Below are positions 16,198 through 25,790 of a DNA stretch of 64,000 nt, piece after piece; position 1 is the first letter of the stretch, and every line of letters begins with the position of its first letter. Made by a program: the position numbers and the translations under genes. Under the pieces are notes generated by a model that searched no databases, was not told the origin of the DNA, and worked only from the letters and a program-made list of their open reading frames with translations. Source of the stretch: Brevibacterium picturae (GTDB lineage Bacteria > Actinomycetota > Actinomycetes > Actinomycetales > Brevibacteriaceae); NCBI RefSeq assembly GCF_900105045.1, contig NZ_LT629739.1, positions 1,612,001-1,676,000 of the forward strand. Direction: 5' to 3'.

Positions 16198-17700
16198 TCA
16201 CGTCTCGCGCAGGTCTCCCTTGAAAATCTTGCCGACCGAGTTCTTCGGCAGACTGGCGACGATGTGGATCTCGCCCGGAACCTTGTACCGGGCCAGACGC
16301 GCCTCGAGGAGTTCGTGCAGCTCCTCGACGGTGGTCGCGGCGCCTTCTCGCAACGCCACGTGCGCCACAGGCACTTCGCCGTATTTGTCGTCGGGGCTGG
16401 CGACGACTGCCGCCTCGGTGACCTGCGGATGGCTGAAGAGTACGTCTTCGATCTCCTTGGGGTAGATGTTCTCTCCGCCGCGGATGATCATGTCCTTGAA
16501 TCGATCGACGAGGGTGAGGAATCCGTCCTCATCGAGATAGCCGACGTCACCGGTGTGCAGCCAGCCGTCCTTGAGGGTTTCGGCGGTCGCTTCGGGACGG
16601 CCGAGGTAGCCCTGCATGATCGTCTTTCCGGCGACAACGGCCTCTCCGGCTTCCCCGGTTCCCAGCAGCTGGCCGCCCGGGTCCATTGTCGCCACGCGCA
16701 GCCCGGGCAGCGCGGTGCCCACTGTGCCGGGGCGACGGGTGCCGTCGGTGCGGTTGAGTGTTGCGGCCACCGAGCATTCCGAGAGGCCATAGTCTTCGAG
16801 CATGGTGACGTCGAACCTGGTCTCGAAGCGGGTGATCGCATCGGGCGACATCGGGGCTGCGCTGCAGATGACGAACCGCAGGGAGGAAGTGTCAACCGCC
16901 CTTTTGGTCGTGGCCTCGAGGATCGAGTAGAACGTCGGCACGGCGGAGACGTAGGTGGGACGCTCCGCCTCGACGACCTCCCAGAAGCTCTTCGGATCGA
17001 ACTTCGGAAGAACGTGGACACTGCCGCCGAGCATGAGTGGCGACACCGTGCCGGCAAGCAGGCCGTTGCAGTGGAAGAGGGGCAGCACGAGGAGGCTGCG
17101 CACGTTCTCGCCGAACTCGAGCCCGTTGAGGATGGACCACACCATGGCCGAGATGTTCGCCTGACCCAGCACGCAGCCCTTCGGCTTGCCGGTCGTGCCG
17201 GCGGTGTAGATGATGAGGGATCCGTCGTCCTCGCGGACGTCGAGATCGCCGGTCGGCTCATCTCCGCCGCGGAAGCAGTCGTCGCCGACGGAGAGGAAGC
17301 CGATCCCACGGCCGTCAGCGATCGCCTCGGCGCGGGGGTCGCCGACGAGAAGCGCAACGCCGGAGTCCTCGACCTGGAAGTTCACCTCGTCGTCAGTGAG
17401 TGCCGGGTTGATCGGGGTCAGCGCGGCACCGAGCGACCAGGTGGCGAACATCGTGGTGATGACCTCGGGGACGTTGCGCAGCAGCACTCCGACGACCGAG
17501 CCGCGGCCGATCTTATGCTGCGTGCTCATAATGCGCGCGGTCGTGGCCACCGCCGAGGCGAACTCTAAGTTGTCGAAGCGACCTTCGGGCCAGCTCAGGC
17601 AGGGCCCGTGCGGATTGGACTGGGCGCGGTTGAAGGGGAGTCCGACCAGTTCGTCGACGGGGAAGGTGAAGTCGTCGGTCGGGGCGTCGGAAATCGTCAT
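16198..17700 (-). CDS. AMP-dependent acyl-CoA synthetase/ligase
   Basis: 500 residues, ANL superfamily. Core motifs: YTAGTTGKPKG (P-loop, with A where many members have S), EDYGLSECS (A5), GWLHTGDVGYLDEDGFLTLVDR (A7-A8), and the C-terminal lysine in PKNSVGKIFKGDL (A10). Such enzymes activate carboxylic acids to acyl-CoA via acyl-AMP; the substrate could be urocanate- or imidazole-derived, or unrelated. It lies between hutU and hutI on the same strand and is flanked on both sides by related palindromic elements, suggesting that it was inserted into the hut operon. No other gene here indicates its substrate. Confidence 0.88.
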   Translation of the reverse strand: MTISDAPTDDFTFPVDELVGLPFNRAQSNPHGPCLSWPEGRFDNLEFASAVATTARIMSTQHKIGRGSVVGVLLRNVPEVITTMFATWSLGAALTPINPALTDDEVNFQVEDSGVALLVGDPRAEAIADGRGIGFLSVGDDCFRGGDEPTGDLDVREDDGSLIIYTAGTTGKPKGCVLGQANISAMVWSILNGLEFGENVRSLLVLPLFHCNGLLAGTVSPLMLGGSVHVLPKFDPKSFWEVVEAERPTYVSAVPTFYSILEATTKRAVDTSSLRFVICSAAPMSPDAITRFETRFDVTMLEDYGLSECSVAATLNRTDGTRRPGTVGTALPGLRVATMDPGGQLLGTGEAGEAVVAGKTIMQGYLGRPEATAETLKDGWLHTGDVGYLDEDGFLTLVDRFKDMIIRGGENIYPKEIEDVLFSHPQVTEAAVVASPDDKYGEVPVAHVALREGAATTVEELHELLEARLARYKVPGEIHIVASLPKNSVGKIFKGDLRET

Positions 17701-17783
17701 GACTCAATAGTCACTAAGCGGGTGATGCCGCACGCTCAGGCTGCTGAATGCACTGCCCGCCGACAGGACTGGACAACTGCCAG

Positions 17784-17851
17784 AAGGGGATCGATCGAAG
17801 TTTCAGGGCCCCTCTTTGAAGCTGAGCTATGAAACTTCGATCGATCCCCTT
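17784..17851. repeat. Palindromic element, copy B (between hutU and acyl ligase)
   Basis: A perfect 22-bp inverted repeat: arms 17784-17805 and 17830-17851, separated by 24 bases. The arm includes GATCGATCGAAGTTTCA. Inner arms and spacing match copy A at 16112-16180, and the loops are alike (GCCC near the start, AAG near the middle, a GAGCTA-like end). It is a strong cruciform or RNA hairpin and a probable member of a dispersed palindromic repeat family. Confidence 0.75.
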
Positions 17852-17923
17852 CCCCTGCGCGCAGCCGACTCACGCGCATACGAGCCAACGCGGTGCGGCC
17901 AACCCGCCGCAGCGCCCCGCGCA

Positions 17924-19645
17924 CTACTGCGCGGCGGACTCCTCGTCGCGCTTGTCTAGTTCCGGGATCATCGGAACGCGCTGGCCGCGTTCGCCCGCGA
18001 CCTCGGAGGCGCGGTCGTAGCCGGCGTCGACGTGGCGGATGACGCCCATGCCCGGGTCGTTCGTGAGCAGGCGGGCGAGCTTCTGGGCTGCCAGCTCGGT
18101 GCCGTCGGCCACGGAGACCTGACCGGCGTGGATGGAACGGCCGATGCCGACGCCGCCGCCGTGATGGATGGAGACCCAGGTGGCACCCGATGAGGCGTTG
18201 ACCATGGCGTTGAGCAGCGGCCAGTCGGCCACGGCGTCGGTGCCATCGAGCATGGATTCGGTTTCGCGGTAGGGGCTGGCAACCGACCCGGAGTCGAGGT
18301 GGTCACGGCCGATGACGATCGGGGCCGAGATCTTGCCCTCAGCGACGAGCTGATTGAACAGCAGACCGGCCTGCTGGCGTTCCTTGTAGCCGAGCCAGCA
18401 GATGCGAGCCGGCAGACCTTCGAACTCGACGTACTCGTTGGCGGCGTCGAGCCAGGTGTGGAGGTGCTGGTTCTCTGGGAAGAGTTCCTTGAGTGCTTTG
18501 TCTGTGACTTCGATGTCCTTGGGATCGCCGGACAGTGCCACCCAGCGGAACGGTCCGAGGCCTTCGCAGAAGAGCGGGCGGATGTAGGCGGGGACGAAGC
18601 CGGGGAAGTCGAAAGCACGATCGTAGCCGGCCTTGCGAGCTTCGTCGCGGATCGAGTTGCCGTAGTCGAAGACCTCGGCGCCGCGGTCCTGGAATTCGAC
18701 CATGGCACGCACATGCTTGGCCATGGACTCCTCGGCGCGGATGGTGAACTTCTCCGCGTCCTGTTCGGCCTCGTCTTGCCAGTCGTCGACGCTAACGCCG
18801 ATGGGCAGGTACGACAGAGGATCGTGGGCAGAGGTCTGGTCAGTGACGATGTCGACCTCTGCAGCCTCGTCGCGATCGAGGATGAGGGGCAGGACCTCAG
18901 CAGCATTGCCGACGAGTCCGACGGACAGTGCCTGCTTGTTCTTCTTGGCCTCGATGACCTTGGCGAGTGCTGTGTCGAGATCGGTGTCGACCTCGTCGAG
19001 GTAGCGCTTGGCCTGGCGGCGATCGAGACGGGTTCTGTCGACGTCGATGATGAGGCAGGCGCCGCCGTTGAGGGTCACCGACAGAGGCTGGGCGCCGCCC
19101 ATGCCGCCGCAGCCACCTGTGATGGTCAGTGTGCCGGCCAGTGTTCCGCCGTAGCGCTTCTCAGCGATGGCACCGAAGGTCTCGTAAGTGCCCTGCAGGA
19201 TGCCCTGCGTGGCGATGTAGATCCAGGACCCGGCGGTCATCTGGCCGTACATCATCAGGCCCTCAGCCTCGAGCTCGCGGAAGTGCTCCCAGTTGGCCCA
19301 GTCGCCGACGAGGTTGGAGTTGGCGATGAGCACGCGCGGGGCCCATTCGTGGGTGCGCATGACACCGACCGGCTTGCCCGACTGGACCAGGAGAGTCTCG
19401 TCGTCCTCGAGGTCGTCGAGGGTCCGAACGATCGCATCGTAGGCCTCCCACGAGCGTGCTGCGCGACCGGTGCCGCCGTAGACGACGAGGTCTTCGGGGC
19501 GCTCGGCAACCTCGGGGTCGAGGTTGTTCATGAGCATGCGCTTGGGTGCCTCGGTCTGCCAGGACTTGGCGGTGATCTCGGTGCCGCGGTCGGCGCGGAT
19601 CACACGTGAGGGGTCGTGCTGAGTGAAAGTCTGCTTTGTGGTCAT
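17924..19645 (-). CDS. hutU: Urocanate hydratase (urocanase)
   Basis: About 573 residues from an ATG at 19645, preceded by AAGGAG. It hydrates urocanate to 4-imidazolone-5-propionate using tightly bound NAD+. Diagnostic segments are [37 protein letters not shown], the glycine-rich NAD site [20 protein letters not shown], and [18 protein letters not shown] with the active-site Cys. It is the first hut gene of the minus-strand series and is divergent from a GntP-like permease. An operator-like palindrome lies about 150 bases upstream. Confidence 0.95.
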   Translation of the reverse strand: MTTKQTFTQHDPSRVIRADRGTEITAKSWQTEAPKRMLMNNLDPEVAERPEDLVVYGGTGRAARSWEAYDAIVRTLDDLEDDETLLVQSGKPVGVMRTHEWAPRVLIANSNLVGDWANWEHFRELEAEGLMMYGQMTAGSWIYIATQGILQGTYETFGAIAEKRYGGTLAGTLTITGGCGGMGGAQPLSVTLNGGACLIIDVDRTRLDRRQAKRYLDEVDTDLDTALAKVIEAKKNKQALSVGLVGNAAEVLPLILDRDEAAEVDIVTDQTSAHDPLSYLPIGVSVDDWQDEAEQDAEKFTIRAEESMAKHVRAMVEFQDRGAEVFDYGNSIRDEARKAGYDRAFDFPGFVPAYIRPLFCEGLGPFRWVALSGDPKDIEVTDKALKELFPENQHLHTWLDAANEYVEFEGLPARICWLGYKERQQAGLLFNQLVAEGKISAPIVIGRDHLDSGSVASPYRETESMLDGTDAVADWPLLNAMVNASSGATWVSIHHGGGVGIGRSIHAGQVSVADGTELAAQKLARLLTNDPGMGVIRHVDAGYDRASEVAGERGQRVPMIPELDKRDEESAAQ

Positions 19646-19960
19646 GGGGCTCTCCTTGTCGCTGTGTCTGAGGGACCGGAATGATTCGCTTCGCCCGATC
19701 GTGGGGTCTGGGCTTCGGTCCTCTGCATTGCCATCTCTGACTACACAAACCATTCTGTCGACTAAGAGCCAAGACGGAAGTGGCCTGGATCAAGTTCTGT
19801 CCGATATTTCGGACCCTGATGATCTGGGCGACGCCGCGCACATCCTCCCTGCGATAGGTTCTGCTTATAGTGCCTTAAGGAGATCATCACTACCGCTTTG
19901 ATCGTCAAAATGGTCGAATGATATGGTCAACCAGGTCCCGCTCGACGAGGAGCACACACA
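19646..19960. other. Divergent promoter region of hutU and the GntP permease
   Basis: 315 bases without a gene. It holds the GTCCGATATTTCGGAC palindrome (19799-19814), a candidate hutU -10 on the minus strand (CAGAAT, 19757 to 19752), a candidate rightward -10 (TATAGT at 19866-19871) and two direct ATGGTCRA repeats at 19910 and 19923. Both genes may respond to the same regulator. Confidence 0.55.
19799..19814 (-). promoter_or_regulatory. Probable hut operator upstream of hutU
   Basis: GTCCGATATTTCGGAC, identical in all 16 bases to the site upstream of hutI. The gap between operator and candidate -10 is 41 bases in both cases. It lies midway between hutU and the divergent permease and could serve both. 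Confidence 0.65.
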
Positions 19961-21322
19961 TTGGTCATTCTGCACGCAGCCATCGCGATCCTTGCGGTCG
20001 TTCTCCTAATCATCCTGTTGAAGGTCGACCCGGTGATCTCGTTGGTCATCGGCGCACTGTATTACGGCATCGCCGCTGGCCTCGGTCTTGAGCAGACGCT
20101 GACGACCATCGTCGAAGGATTCGGCGCGATCATGGCCGAAGTCGGTCTTCTCATCGGCTTCGGGGTCTTGGTGGGAGCGCTCCTATTCAATATGGGAGCT
20201 CTGCAGAGGTTCGTCGAACTTCTGCTGAGACTGCTGGGACCGCGCAAGTTGCCCTACGCGCTGGCCACCGCTCTCACTTCCGTGTTCCCCTCCATCTATG
20301 TCGATGTGCAACTTGTCCTCGCCTCTCCCCTGGCCCGGAACGCCGCCCCCGCTCTCGGGCGCCGCGGTCTCGGCATCATGGCCGGTGCCGTCACTGCCGG
20401 CATTCTCGTCGGCTACGTCTTCGTCGTGCCCGGTCTCGGCACCATCTCGATCGCAGGACTCCTAGACATCCCGCTGGCCAACATGCTCGGCATCGGTCTG
20501 GTCGTCGGTGTGTCCACGGTGCTGATGACGGTCTTTGCTTACTCTTTCCTCGTCAATCGCGGCTTGTGGAACCCAGAGACCGATGAGGAAGCGGTTGAGC
20601 CGTCCACCTCCGACGCTGAGGCGTCCACCTCCGACGCCTCGGGCGACACAATCGTGCGCACGCGGCAGCCGCATCTGGCATTGGCTCTGAGCCCGGTCTA
20701 CATTCCGCTCGTCCTCATCGCCTCCGGTGCCATCCTCAACGCATTCGGCGCCGGCACCCCTGTCACCGACTTCATCGGCGACCCCGTCTTCGCTCTGTTC
20801 CTGGGGTTGGTCATCGCTTATGTCCTGTCCCAGATCTTCATTGGTCGCGAGAAGACCAACTCCTCGATGGAGGAGGGATTTAGCACCACGGGCCAGATCC
20901 TCCTGATCACCGGTGTTGGAGGCGCCCTCGGCGAAGTCATCAGCGCGACGAACCTCGCCGACGTCCTCGGCGGACTCTTCTCCGCCAACTCCGCGGCGCC
21001 GCTCATCGTCAGCGTCCTCATCGCCTGGCTCATCGCCGCCGTCCTGCATCTGGCGATCGGCTCCATCTCGGTCGCGGCGATCGCCGCAGCAGGAATCATC
21101 GGACCGATCGTCGGTCAGCTCGACGTCTCCCCCATCATCATCGGGCTTGCGATCGGCTCCGGCGCACTCTTCGCTCTGCAGGTCAACAGCAACTTCTTCT
21201 GGATGTTCAAGACGATGATGCAGGTCACGACCAAGGGCGCGCTGAAGTCGCTGACGTTCGTCACCGCCTTGGCCTCTGTCATCTCTTTGCTGATCGTCTG
21301 CCTGCTCACACCGTTCTTCTGA
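19961..21322 (+). CDS. GntP-family permease
   Basis: 453 residues from a TTG at 19961 with GAGGAG upstream. About 12 membrane segments. The sequence fits the gluconate:H+ symporter (GntP) family: repeated LIGFGVLVGALLF, AGAVTAGILVGYVFVVPGLG and the C-terminal GSGALFALQVNSNFFWMFK. Family members import gluconate and other hydroxy acids. The acidic loop near residue 215 contains a duplicated STSDAEASTSDAS stretch. Divergence from hutU across a shared operator suggests induction with the hut genes, so an imidazole acid is a possible substrate. That is inference. Confidence 0.85.
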   Translation: MVILHAAIAILAVVLLIILLKVDPVISLVIGALYYGIAAGLGLEQTLTTIVEGFGAIMAEVGLLIGFGVLVGALLFNMGALQRFVELLLRLLGPRKLPYALATALTSVFPSIYVDVQLVLASPLARNAAPALGRRGLGIMAGAVTAGILVGYVFVVPGLGTISIAGLLDIPLANMLGIGLVVGVSTVLMTVFAYSFLVNRGLWNPETDEEAVEPSTSDAEASTSDASGDTIVRTRQPHLALALSPVYIPLVLIASGAILNAFGAGTPVTDFIGDPVFALFLGLVIAYVLSQIFIGREKTNSSMEEGFSTTGQILLITGVGGALGEVISATNLADVLGGLFSANSAAPLIVSVLIAWLIAAVLHLAIGSISVAAIAAAGIIGPIVGQLDVSPIIIGLAIGSGALFALQVNSNFFWMFKTMMQVTTKGALKSLTFVTALASVISLLIVCLLTPFF

Positions 21323-21518
21323 CGCCGGTACCACCGCCGAGGTGGGCAGCAGGAACCATCATCGTTTCCCCTGAGCAGGCCATTGCGGCACCGTCACATG
21401 CCGCGGCGACCATACCGGTGCCATTGTTCAGCGAGATAGGATTGGCTCCAGGCGACGTCTCTGCACTGCAGGGCACAATGCCGCGTGAAGCGAACGCATG
21501 AAGGGTGGATGACAGTCG

Positions 21519-22556
21519 ATGGAAGTCCAGCAGCTGCGGTATTTCATCACTGTCATCGAGTCCGGCAGCCTTTCTCGAGCCGCGCAGTCGCTTCACATGA
21601 GCCAGCCGGCGTTGAGTCAGCAGATGCGGGCGCTGGAGCAGAGCCTGCACACAATCCTGCTCGAGCGCAGCAATCGAGGGATACGCCCCACGTCTTCGGG
21701 CCAAGCCCTGTACAAGGACGCCTTCAGACTGGTTCGTGAGTTCGATCAGCTCTCCACATCGGTCGCTGCTGCCACCGACGTTCGAGGCGTTGTCTCCGTC
21801 GGAGTGACAACAGGAGCCGCAAGCCATCTGGCCGCACCGCTGGTGAGGTGGACACTGCAGAATCACCCGGGTATCCGGCTCGAACTCTTCGAATCGATGA
21901 GCGGATACCTGCGCGAGCTCTTTGAGAACGGCCGCATGGACTTCGCCATCTCCTACGACGACTACGTCGAGGATTCAGAGACGAGTGCCGGGGGCCAGGG
22001 CATGGTCGAGGCCGGCGGCAGCACGACTGCTCGCGACGTGTCAGCCGCTGTTGCATCCTTGCTCGAAACGGGACAGGACGTCACCTGGATCCCGCTCTTC
22101 GAGGAGGAGATGTTCGCATTCGGTCCGCTGTGCTCGGCATATGCACACAACGGAATTGTGCGGCTCGAAGATATCGCGGATCTGCCGATGGTGGCTCCAG
22201 GCTTGCGCAGCAATCTGCGGAGCCTGGTGGACAGAGCTTTCCGCAGGAGAGCACTGAACCCGAGGATCGTGGCCGATCTGGAATCACTGCCGACGATGCT
22301 CGATATCGCTCGCTCCGGCTCCGCCTTCGCGATCCTGCCGCTGTCTGCGGACAAAGCAGGCACAGTTCCTCATTTCCATGTCGCCGGAGACGCCCTGAGA
22401 CGCCGGGCGGTACTCAACATATCCAAGTCTCGCGCGACCTCGCCCAGTGCGCTGAAGGCCATCCTCGAAGGGTTGCTCATGGTCACTCAGGATGCCATCG
22501 AGCAAGGCGAGTCAACCGGATACATGCCTCTATCCACGGCTTTCGAACTGGACTGA
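21519..22556 (+). CDS. LysR-type transcriptional regulator
   Basis: 345 residues, longer than most LysR proteins. N-terminal helix-turn-helix: MEVQQLRYFITVIESGSLSR, then HMSQPALSQQMRALEQSLHT. The effector domain carries an extra Gly/Ala/Thr-rich segment around residues 150-185 (ETSAGGQGMVEAGG and following) that lengthens it. It is downstream of, and codirectional with, the GntP permease and may regulate that gene. No other nearby operon suggests its effector. Confidence 0.9.
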   Translation: MEVQQLRYFITVIESGSLSRAAQSLHMSQPALSQQMRALEQSLHTILLERSNRGIRPTSSGQALYKDAFRLVREFDQLSTSVAAATDVRGVVSVGVTTGAASHLAAPLVRWTLQNHPGIRLELFESMSGYLRELFENGRMDFAISYDDYVEDSETSAGGQGMVEAGGSTTARDVSAAVASLLETGQDVTWIPLFEEEMFAFGPLCSAYAHNGIVRLEDIADLPMVAPGLRSNLRSLVDRAFRRRALNPRIVADLESLPTMLDIARSGSAFAILPLSADKAGTVPHFHVAGDALRRRAVLNISKSRATSPSALKAILEGLLMVTQDAIEQGESTGYMPLSTAFELD

Positions 22557-22704
22557 ACATCAGACTCTGAACCGGATCAGCAGTCGCAGCACTCGCATCC
22601 CACTACACCTTCGGAGCACTGATCACTTTCCTCGACAGCCTCGCCTCCCGCTTCCTCGAGCCCGGGGACTACAGGGCAGAGGTTGGTCTGCAGGAGAAGC
22701 CGCC

Positions 22705-23613
22705 TCACTGAGAGATGGCCTGAGCCCGAACGACTTCGACCGCTGGATGACTTCGCAGCACATCAGCACCCTGCAACTGATGAATCATGAGCACTGATGC
22801 CGAGGCAACGCTTGGTGAGAACAGCTGCATCGGCTGCGTCTGGTCACCGTAGTCGAGGGTCAGGGTCATCGCCTCGAGCTCGGGGAAGTACGCGACGACT
22901 CCGCTGTAGTAGAACGACAGGGTGCGCCCACCCACCGGAATGATGAAGCGCCGATCGGTGACGAAGACGTCGACATACTGAATCTCACGCCACTGTGCGG
23001 CTGCCATCTGCTGCGCCCGCGAGCGTGTGTTGACGTTGCCGATCGCCGATCCGATGAGGGCACCTGTGACGAAGAGAGGGCTGCCCATGGCAAAGACCCC
23101 TCCGGTCTGATAGCTGACGTCCATTCCGTAGTACCGTGCATATTTCGCCCGAAACTGGTCGAAGATTCGCTCGCCTTGCGCGAGATTGAGATTGAAGCTG
23201 CGGGCATGCTCCGGCTCGTCGCCGCGCAGGAATTTCTCATACCATTGTGCTGCTCGTGCACGAGCCGCCGCGCGTGCGGTCGCATCGCACCGTGGTCCTC
23301 CCTCGCGCACGATCTGCGCTTCCATCGCCCGTGCCGCGCGTTCATTGCGCTTGCGCATCTTTCGCGCATAGAGCCTGCTTGTCCGGTAGGTCTTCTGCAT
23401 GCCGATGATCGTCATGATGAAGAGCACGACCGGAGCCACCACGGCACAGATCACGCAGATGACACCGATCCACATCGCCGAGGCGGTGTTTTCCGAATCC
23501 GAGTTGGTGAGCATCGCCTCGGCGATGAGTCCGAAGATCCAGATCGAGAGTGGGATGAGCAGAAGGGGCACCAGCCAGGACAGATGCCGTTCCCAGCCTG
23601 TTGCAGTGTTCAT
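22705..23613 (-). CDS. Two-TM membrane protein of unknown function
   Basis: About 302 residues from an ATG at 23613 preceded by AAGGAGAG. Two hydrophobic segments near the N-terminus (residues about 10-35 and 50-75) are followed by an Arg/Ala-rich basic stretch (about 80-125) and a soluble domain of about 170 residues. I recognise no family; the C-terminal part, with YVDVFVTDRRFIIPVGGRTL, resembles domains that anchor at membranes and bind lipids, but this is weak. It is monocistronic. Confidence 0.7.
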   Translation of the reverse strand: MNTATGWERHLSWLVPLLLIPLSIWIFGLIAEAMLTNSDSENTASAMWIGVICVICAVVAPVVLFIMTIIGMQKTYRTSRLYARKMRKRNERAARAMEAQIVREGGPRCDATARAAARARAAQWYEKFLRGDEPEHARSFNLNLAQGERIFDQFRAKYARYYGMDVSYQTGGVFAMGSPLFVTGALIGSAIGNVNTRSRAQQMAAAQWREIQYVDVFVTDRRFIIPVGGRTLSFYYSGVVAYFPELEAMTLTLDYGDQTQPMQLFSPSVASASVLMIHQLQGADVLRSHPAVEVVRAQAISQ

Positions 23614-23780
23614 TCTGCTCTCCTTCTCGTCTCCGCCGAACAGAGCTGCCCGTCGCCCAGCCACTGCAGACGCTATCCCAGCTGCAGCGATTTTTCAGCT
23701 GAAATGACATCGCGTCTTGTCGGAGATCTTCAGCCATCGACTCATTGTTCTGATCGGCGCATCACATGAGCATGATCGCG

Positions 23781-23880
23781 ATGAAGCACCTTCTCCACGG
23801 GGTCAAGGGGTCAGGGTCGCGGACTTCTCGCTCTTGCCGGCCGGACCGTACTCCACCGCCATGCTCGTCGTTGAGGGCCG
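23781..23880 (+). pseudogene. N-terminal fragment of a CaiB/BaiF (type III) CoA-transferase
   Basis: From the ATG at 23781 the frame reads MKHLLHGVK. After a short direct duplication of GGGGTCA (about 23799-23813) the next frame reads VRVADFSLLPAGPYSTAML. Joined, these resemble the invariant start of CaiB/BaiF CoA-transferases (GVRVLDLxxxLAGPYATML). The match ends at the stop of the NhaC gene. It appears to be a gene stump that was frameshifted and truncated by rearrangement. Confidence 0.45.
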
Positions 23881-23883
23881 AGG

Positions 23884-25440
23884 TCAGTCAACCTCGGCGG
23901 CGGTCGGGCTTTCCGCATTCACAGCACGCGACTTCCGCGCTGAGCTCACGCGCGAGATTGCAAGGTAGACGATGATCATCGCGGAGATGCTGAAGACGAC
24001 GATGTACGGGCTGTCGAGGAAGCCTGCCACGACGAACGAGACTGCGACGATTGCCCCGTTGATGACCGCGTAGGGCAGCTGGGTTTTGACGTGGTCGACG
24101 AGGTCCGTTCCAGCACCGGTCGATGCGAGGATCGTAGAATCCGAGATCGGCGAACAGTGGTCTCCGAAGATTCCGCCCGAGAGGACAGCCCCGATGCAGA
24201 CGATCACGGCCGCATCGAGCCCGAACGCGACAGGGATCGCCAAGGGAATCATGATGGCAAAAGTGCCCCACGAACTCCCTGTGGCAAATGACATGGCCGC
24301 CGCGCAGACGAAGACGAGAACCGGCACGAGTGCGGCGGGCACGACCCCCGACATCATCTCGACGAGGAAGTTCGCAGTCCCCATCTCTTCGAGCAGGCCC
24401 CCGAGCGTCCACGCCAAAACGAGGATCAGCACCACGCTGATCATCTTCTCCATACCTTTGACATAGGTTCCGAGGATCGCCCCGATCGGGTTGATCCTGA
24501 AGATGAGCATGAGCGCGATGAGGACGAGCGCGGCGAAGAGATAGGCCGTGCTCAGTGCGGCCCGGAATGCTTCGCCTGGCACCGGATCGGCGGGGAATCC
24601 CAGGGTCGTGAGGATCGAGAACAGAGTGATGAAGAGGACGAGCAGCGGCAGCCAGATGACGATCGGGCGGCTTTCTGTGGCCATCCCCTCAACCGTCGAG
24701 GATTCCGACTGCCGCAGGGGCTTGGAGTTGGGCCAGTGCAGCTCACCGGTGTCTCGCACACGCTGCTCGGCACGCCGCATCGCGCCGAAGTCCGTCCGTG
24801 TCAGCGCCACGACGGGGACGGCTGTCACAGCGAGAATCGCATAGAACTGGAAGGGGATCGCCTGCACGAAAACCGTGAACTCAGACGTCTGGAGACCTTC
24901 CCTGTCGAACTCTTCTCGGATGAGACCCATGATGTAGATGCCCCACCCGATGAAGGGAATGAGCACGGCCACCGGCGACGAGGTCGAATCGATGATCCAG
25001 GCCAACTTCTCGCGGGACAGCTTGAGTTTGTCGAAGATCTTCTCGAAGATCGGTCCGACGATGAGCGGCGTCCCCAAGTCGGAGAAGAAGACGATCAGTC
25101 CGCCCAACCATGCTGAGATCTGCCCCTTGCCTCGAGAGTTGATGAGACGCGCGGCCTTCGATGCCAGAGCGGCTCCGCCGCCGGAACGTTCGACGAGTGC
25201 GACGAACCCACCGATGAAGAACAGGAGGATCATGACTCCTGCGTTGTAGCTGTCGGTGATGACCGGAGCGAGATGATCAGTGACCAGGCTCATGGTGGTG
25301 GTGACCGGATTCGGCCCGATGACAATCAACAGGCCCACGAAGATCCCAGCGAACAGGGCAACGACGACGTTCCTGAAGAGCACCGCCAGCAGGATCGCCA
25401 ACAGCGGCGGAATCAATGAAACGATTCCCAAATGGTCCAT
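23884..25440 (-). CDS. NhaC-family Na+/H+ antiporter
   Basis: 518 residues with about 11-12 membrane segments. The sequence is typical of NhaC/YheL-like transporters: AGVMILLFFIGGFVALVERS, IVFFSDLGTPLIVGPIFEKI, and SFATGSSWGTFAIMIPLAIP with the following GGIFGDHCSPISDSTILAST, which is a highly conserved family block. Members exchange Na+ for H+, and some exchange malate for lactate. It is divergent from the lipase gene, with a CoA-transferase fragment abutting its 3' end. Confidence 0.88.
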   Translation of the reverse strand: MDHLGIVSLIPPLLAILLAVLFRNVVVALFAGIFVGLLIVIGPNPVTTTMSLVTDHLAPVITDSYNAGVMILLFFIGGFVALVERSGGGAALASKAARLINSRGKGQISAWLGGLIVFFSDLGTPLIVGPIFEKIFDKLKLSREKLAWIIDSTSSPVAVLIPFIGWGIYIMGLIREEFDREGLQTSEFTVFVQAIPFQFYAILAVTAVPVVALTRTDFGAMRRAEQRVRDTGELHWPNSKPLRQSESSTVEGMATESRPIVIWLPLLVLFITLFSILTTLGFPADPVPGEAFRAALSTAYLFAALVLIALMLIFRINPIGAILGTYVKGMEKMISVVLILVLAWTLGGLLEEMGTANFLVEMMSGVVPAALVPVLVFVCAAAMSFATGSSWGTFAIMIPLAIPVAFGLDAAVIVCIGAVLSGGIFGDHCSPISDSTILASTGAGTDLVDHVKTQLPYAVINGAIVAVSFVVAGFLDSPYIVVFSISAMIIVYLAISRVSSARKSRAVNAESPTAAEVD

Positions 25441-25790
25441 GCTCAGTCGCCCTCCGTGTCGTCATATTCCGATGAACTCGATGGGCTGCGGCCCGTTCGA
25501 AGTCAGCCAATACACATTATCTGTTCTCACGGCACCCTTCCTTGCCGATCGCACTGGTGAGACTCCGCCGTCTGGTTGCGATGAACCATCCGACTATCCG
25601 ACTGCTCGTTTGATCGAAAAATAATGTTACTCATAGGTTCTACTATCGAGTAGGGTTGTGATGTCTGTCACCGAGAAGATGAAGTACAGAGGAAGCCGCG
25701 ACGACGCCACCCTCGTCTGACCGGTCAGCGACGCCACCACTGTCCGCGCACTCTCAACGCCGAGACACACGACAGAAAAGGACTATACAC
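25441..25790. other. Divergent intergenic region of nhaC-like and lipase genes
   Basis: 350 bases without a supported gene. It contains the inverted repeat CTACTATCGAGTAG at 25640-25653, overlapping CGAGTAGGGTT, a motif also found near 785. An ATG near 25661 opens only 19 codons and is not called. The lipase ribosome binding site (AAAAGGA) precedes 25791. Confidence 0.45.

Noticed and set aside
18299..19609. Plus-strand open frame (436 codons) opposite hutU
   Set aside because: Antisense of urocanase; no domains, and codon pattern mirrors the real gene.
21306..21866. Minus-strand open frame overlapping the LysR gene at 21519
   Set aside because: Mostly antisense to LysR. The part in 21323-21480 looks somewhat protein-like, but I could not match any family.
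25661..25720. Short ATG frame of 19 codons before the lipase gene
   Set aside because: Too short, with no ribosome binding site and no partner; treated as leader sequence.
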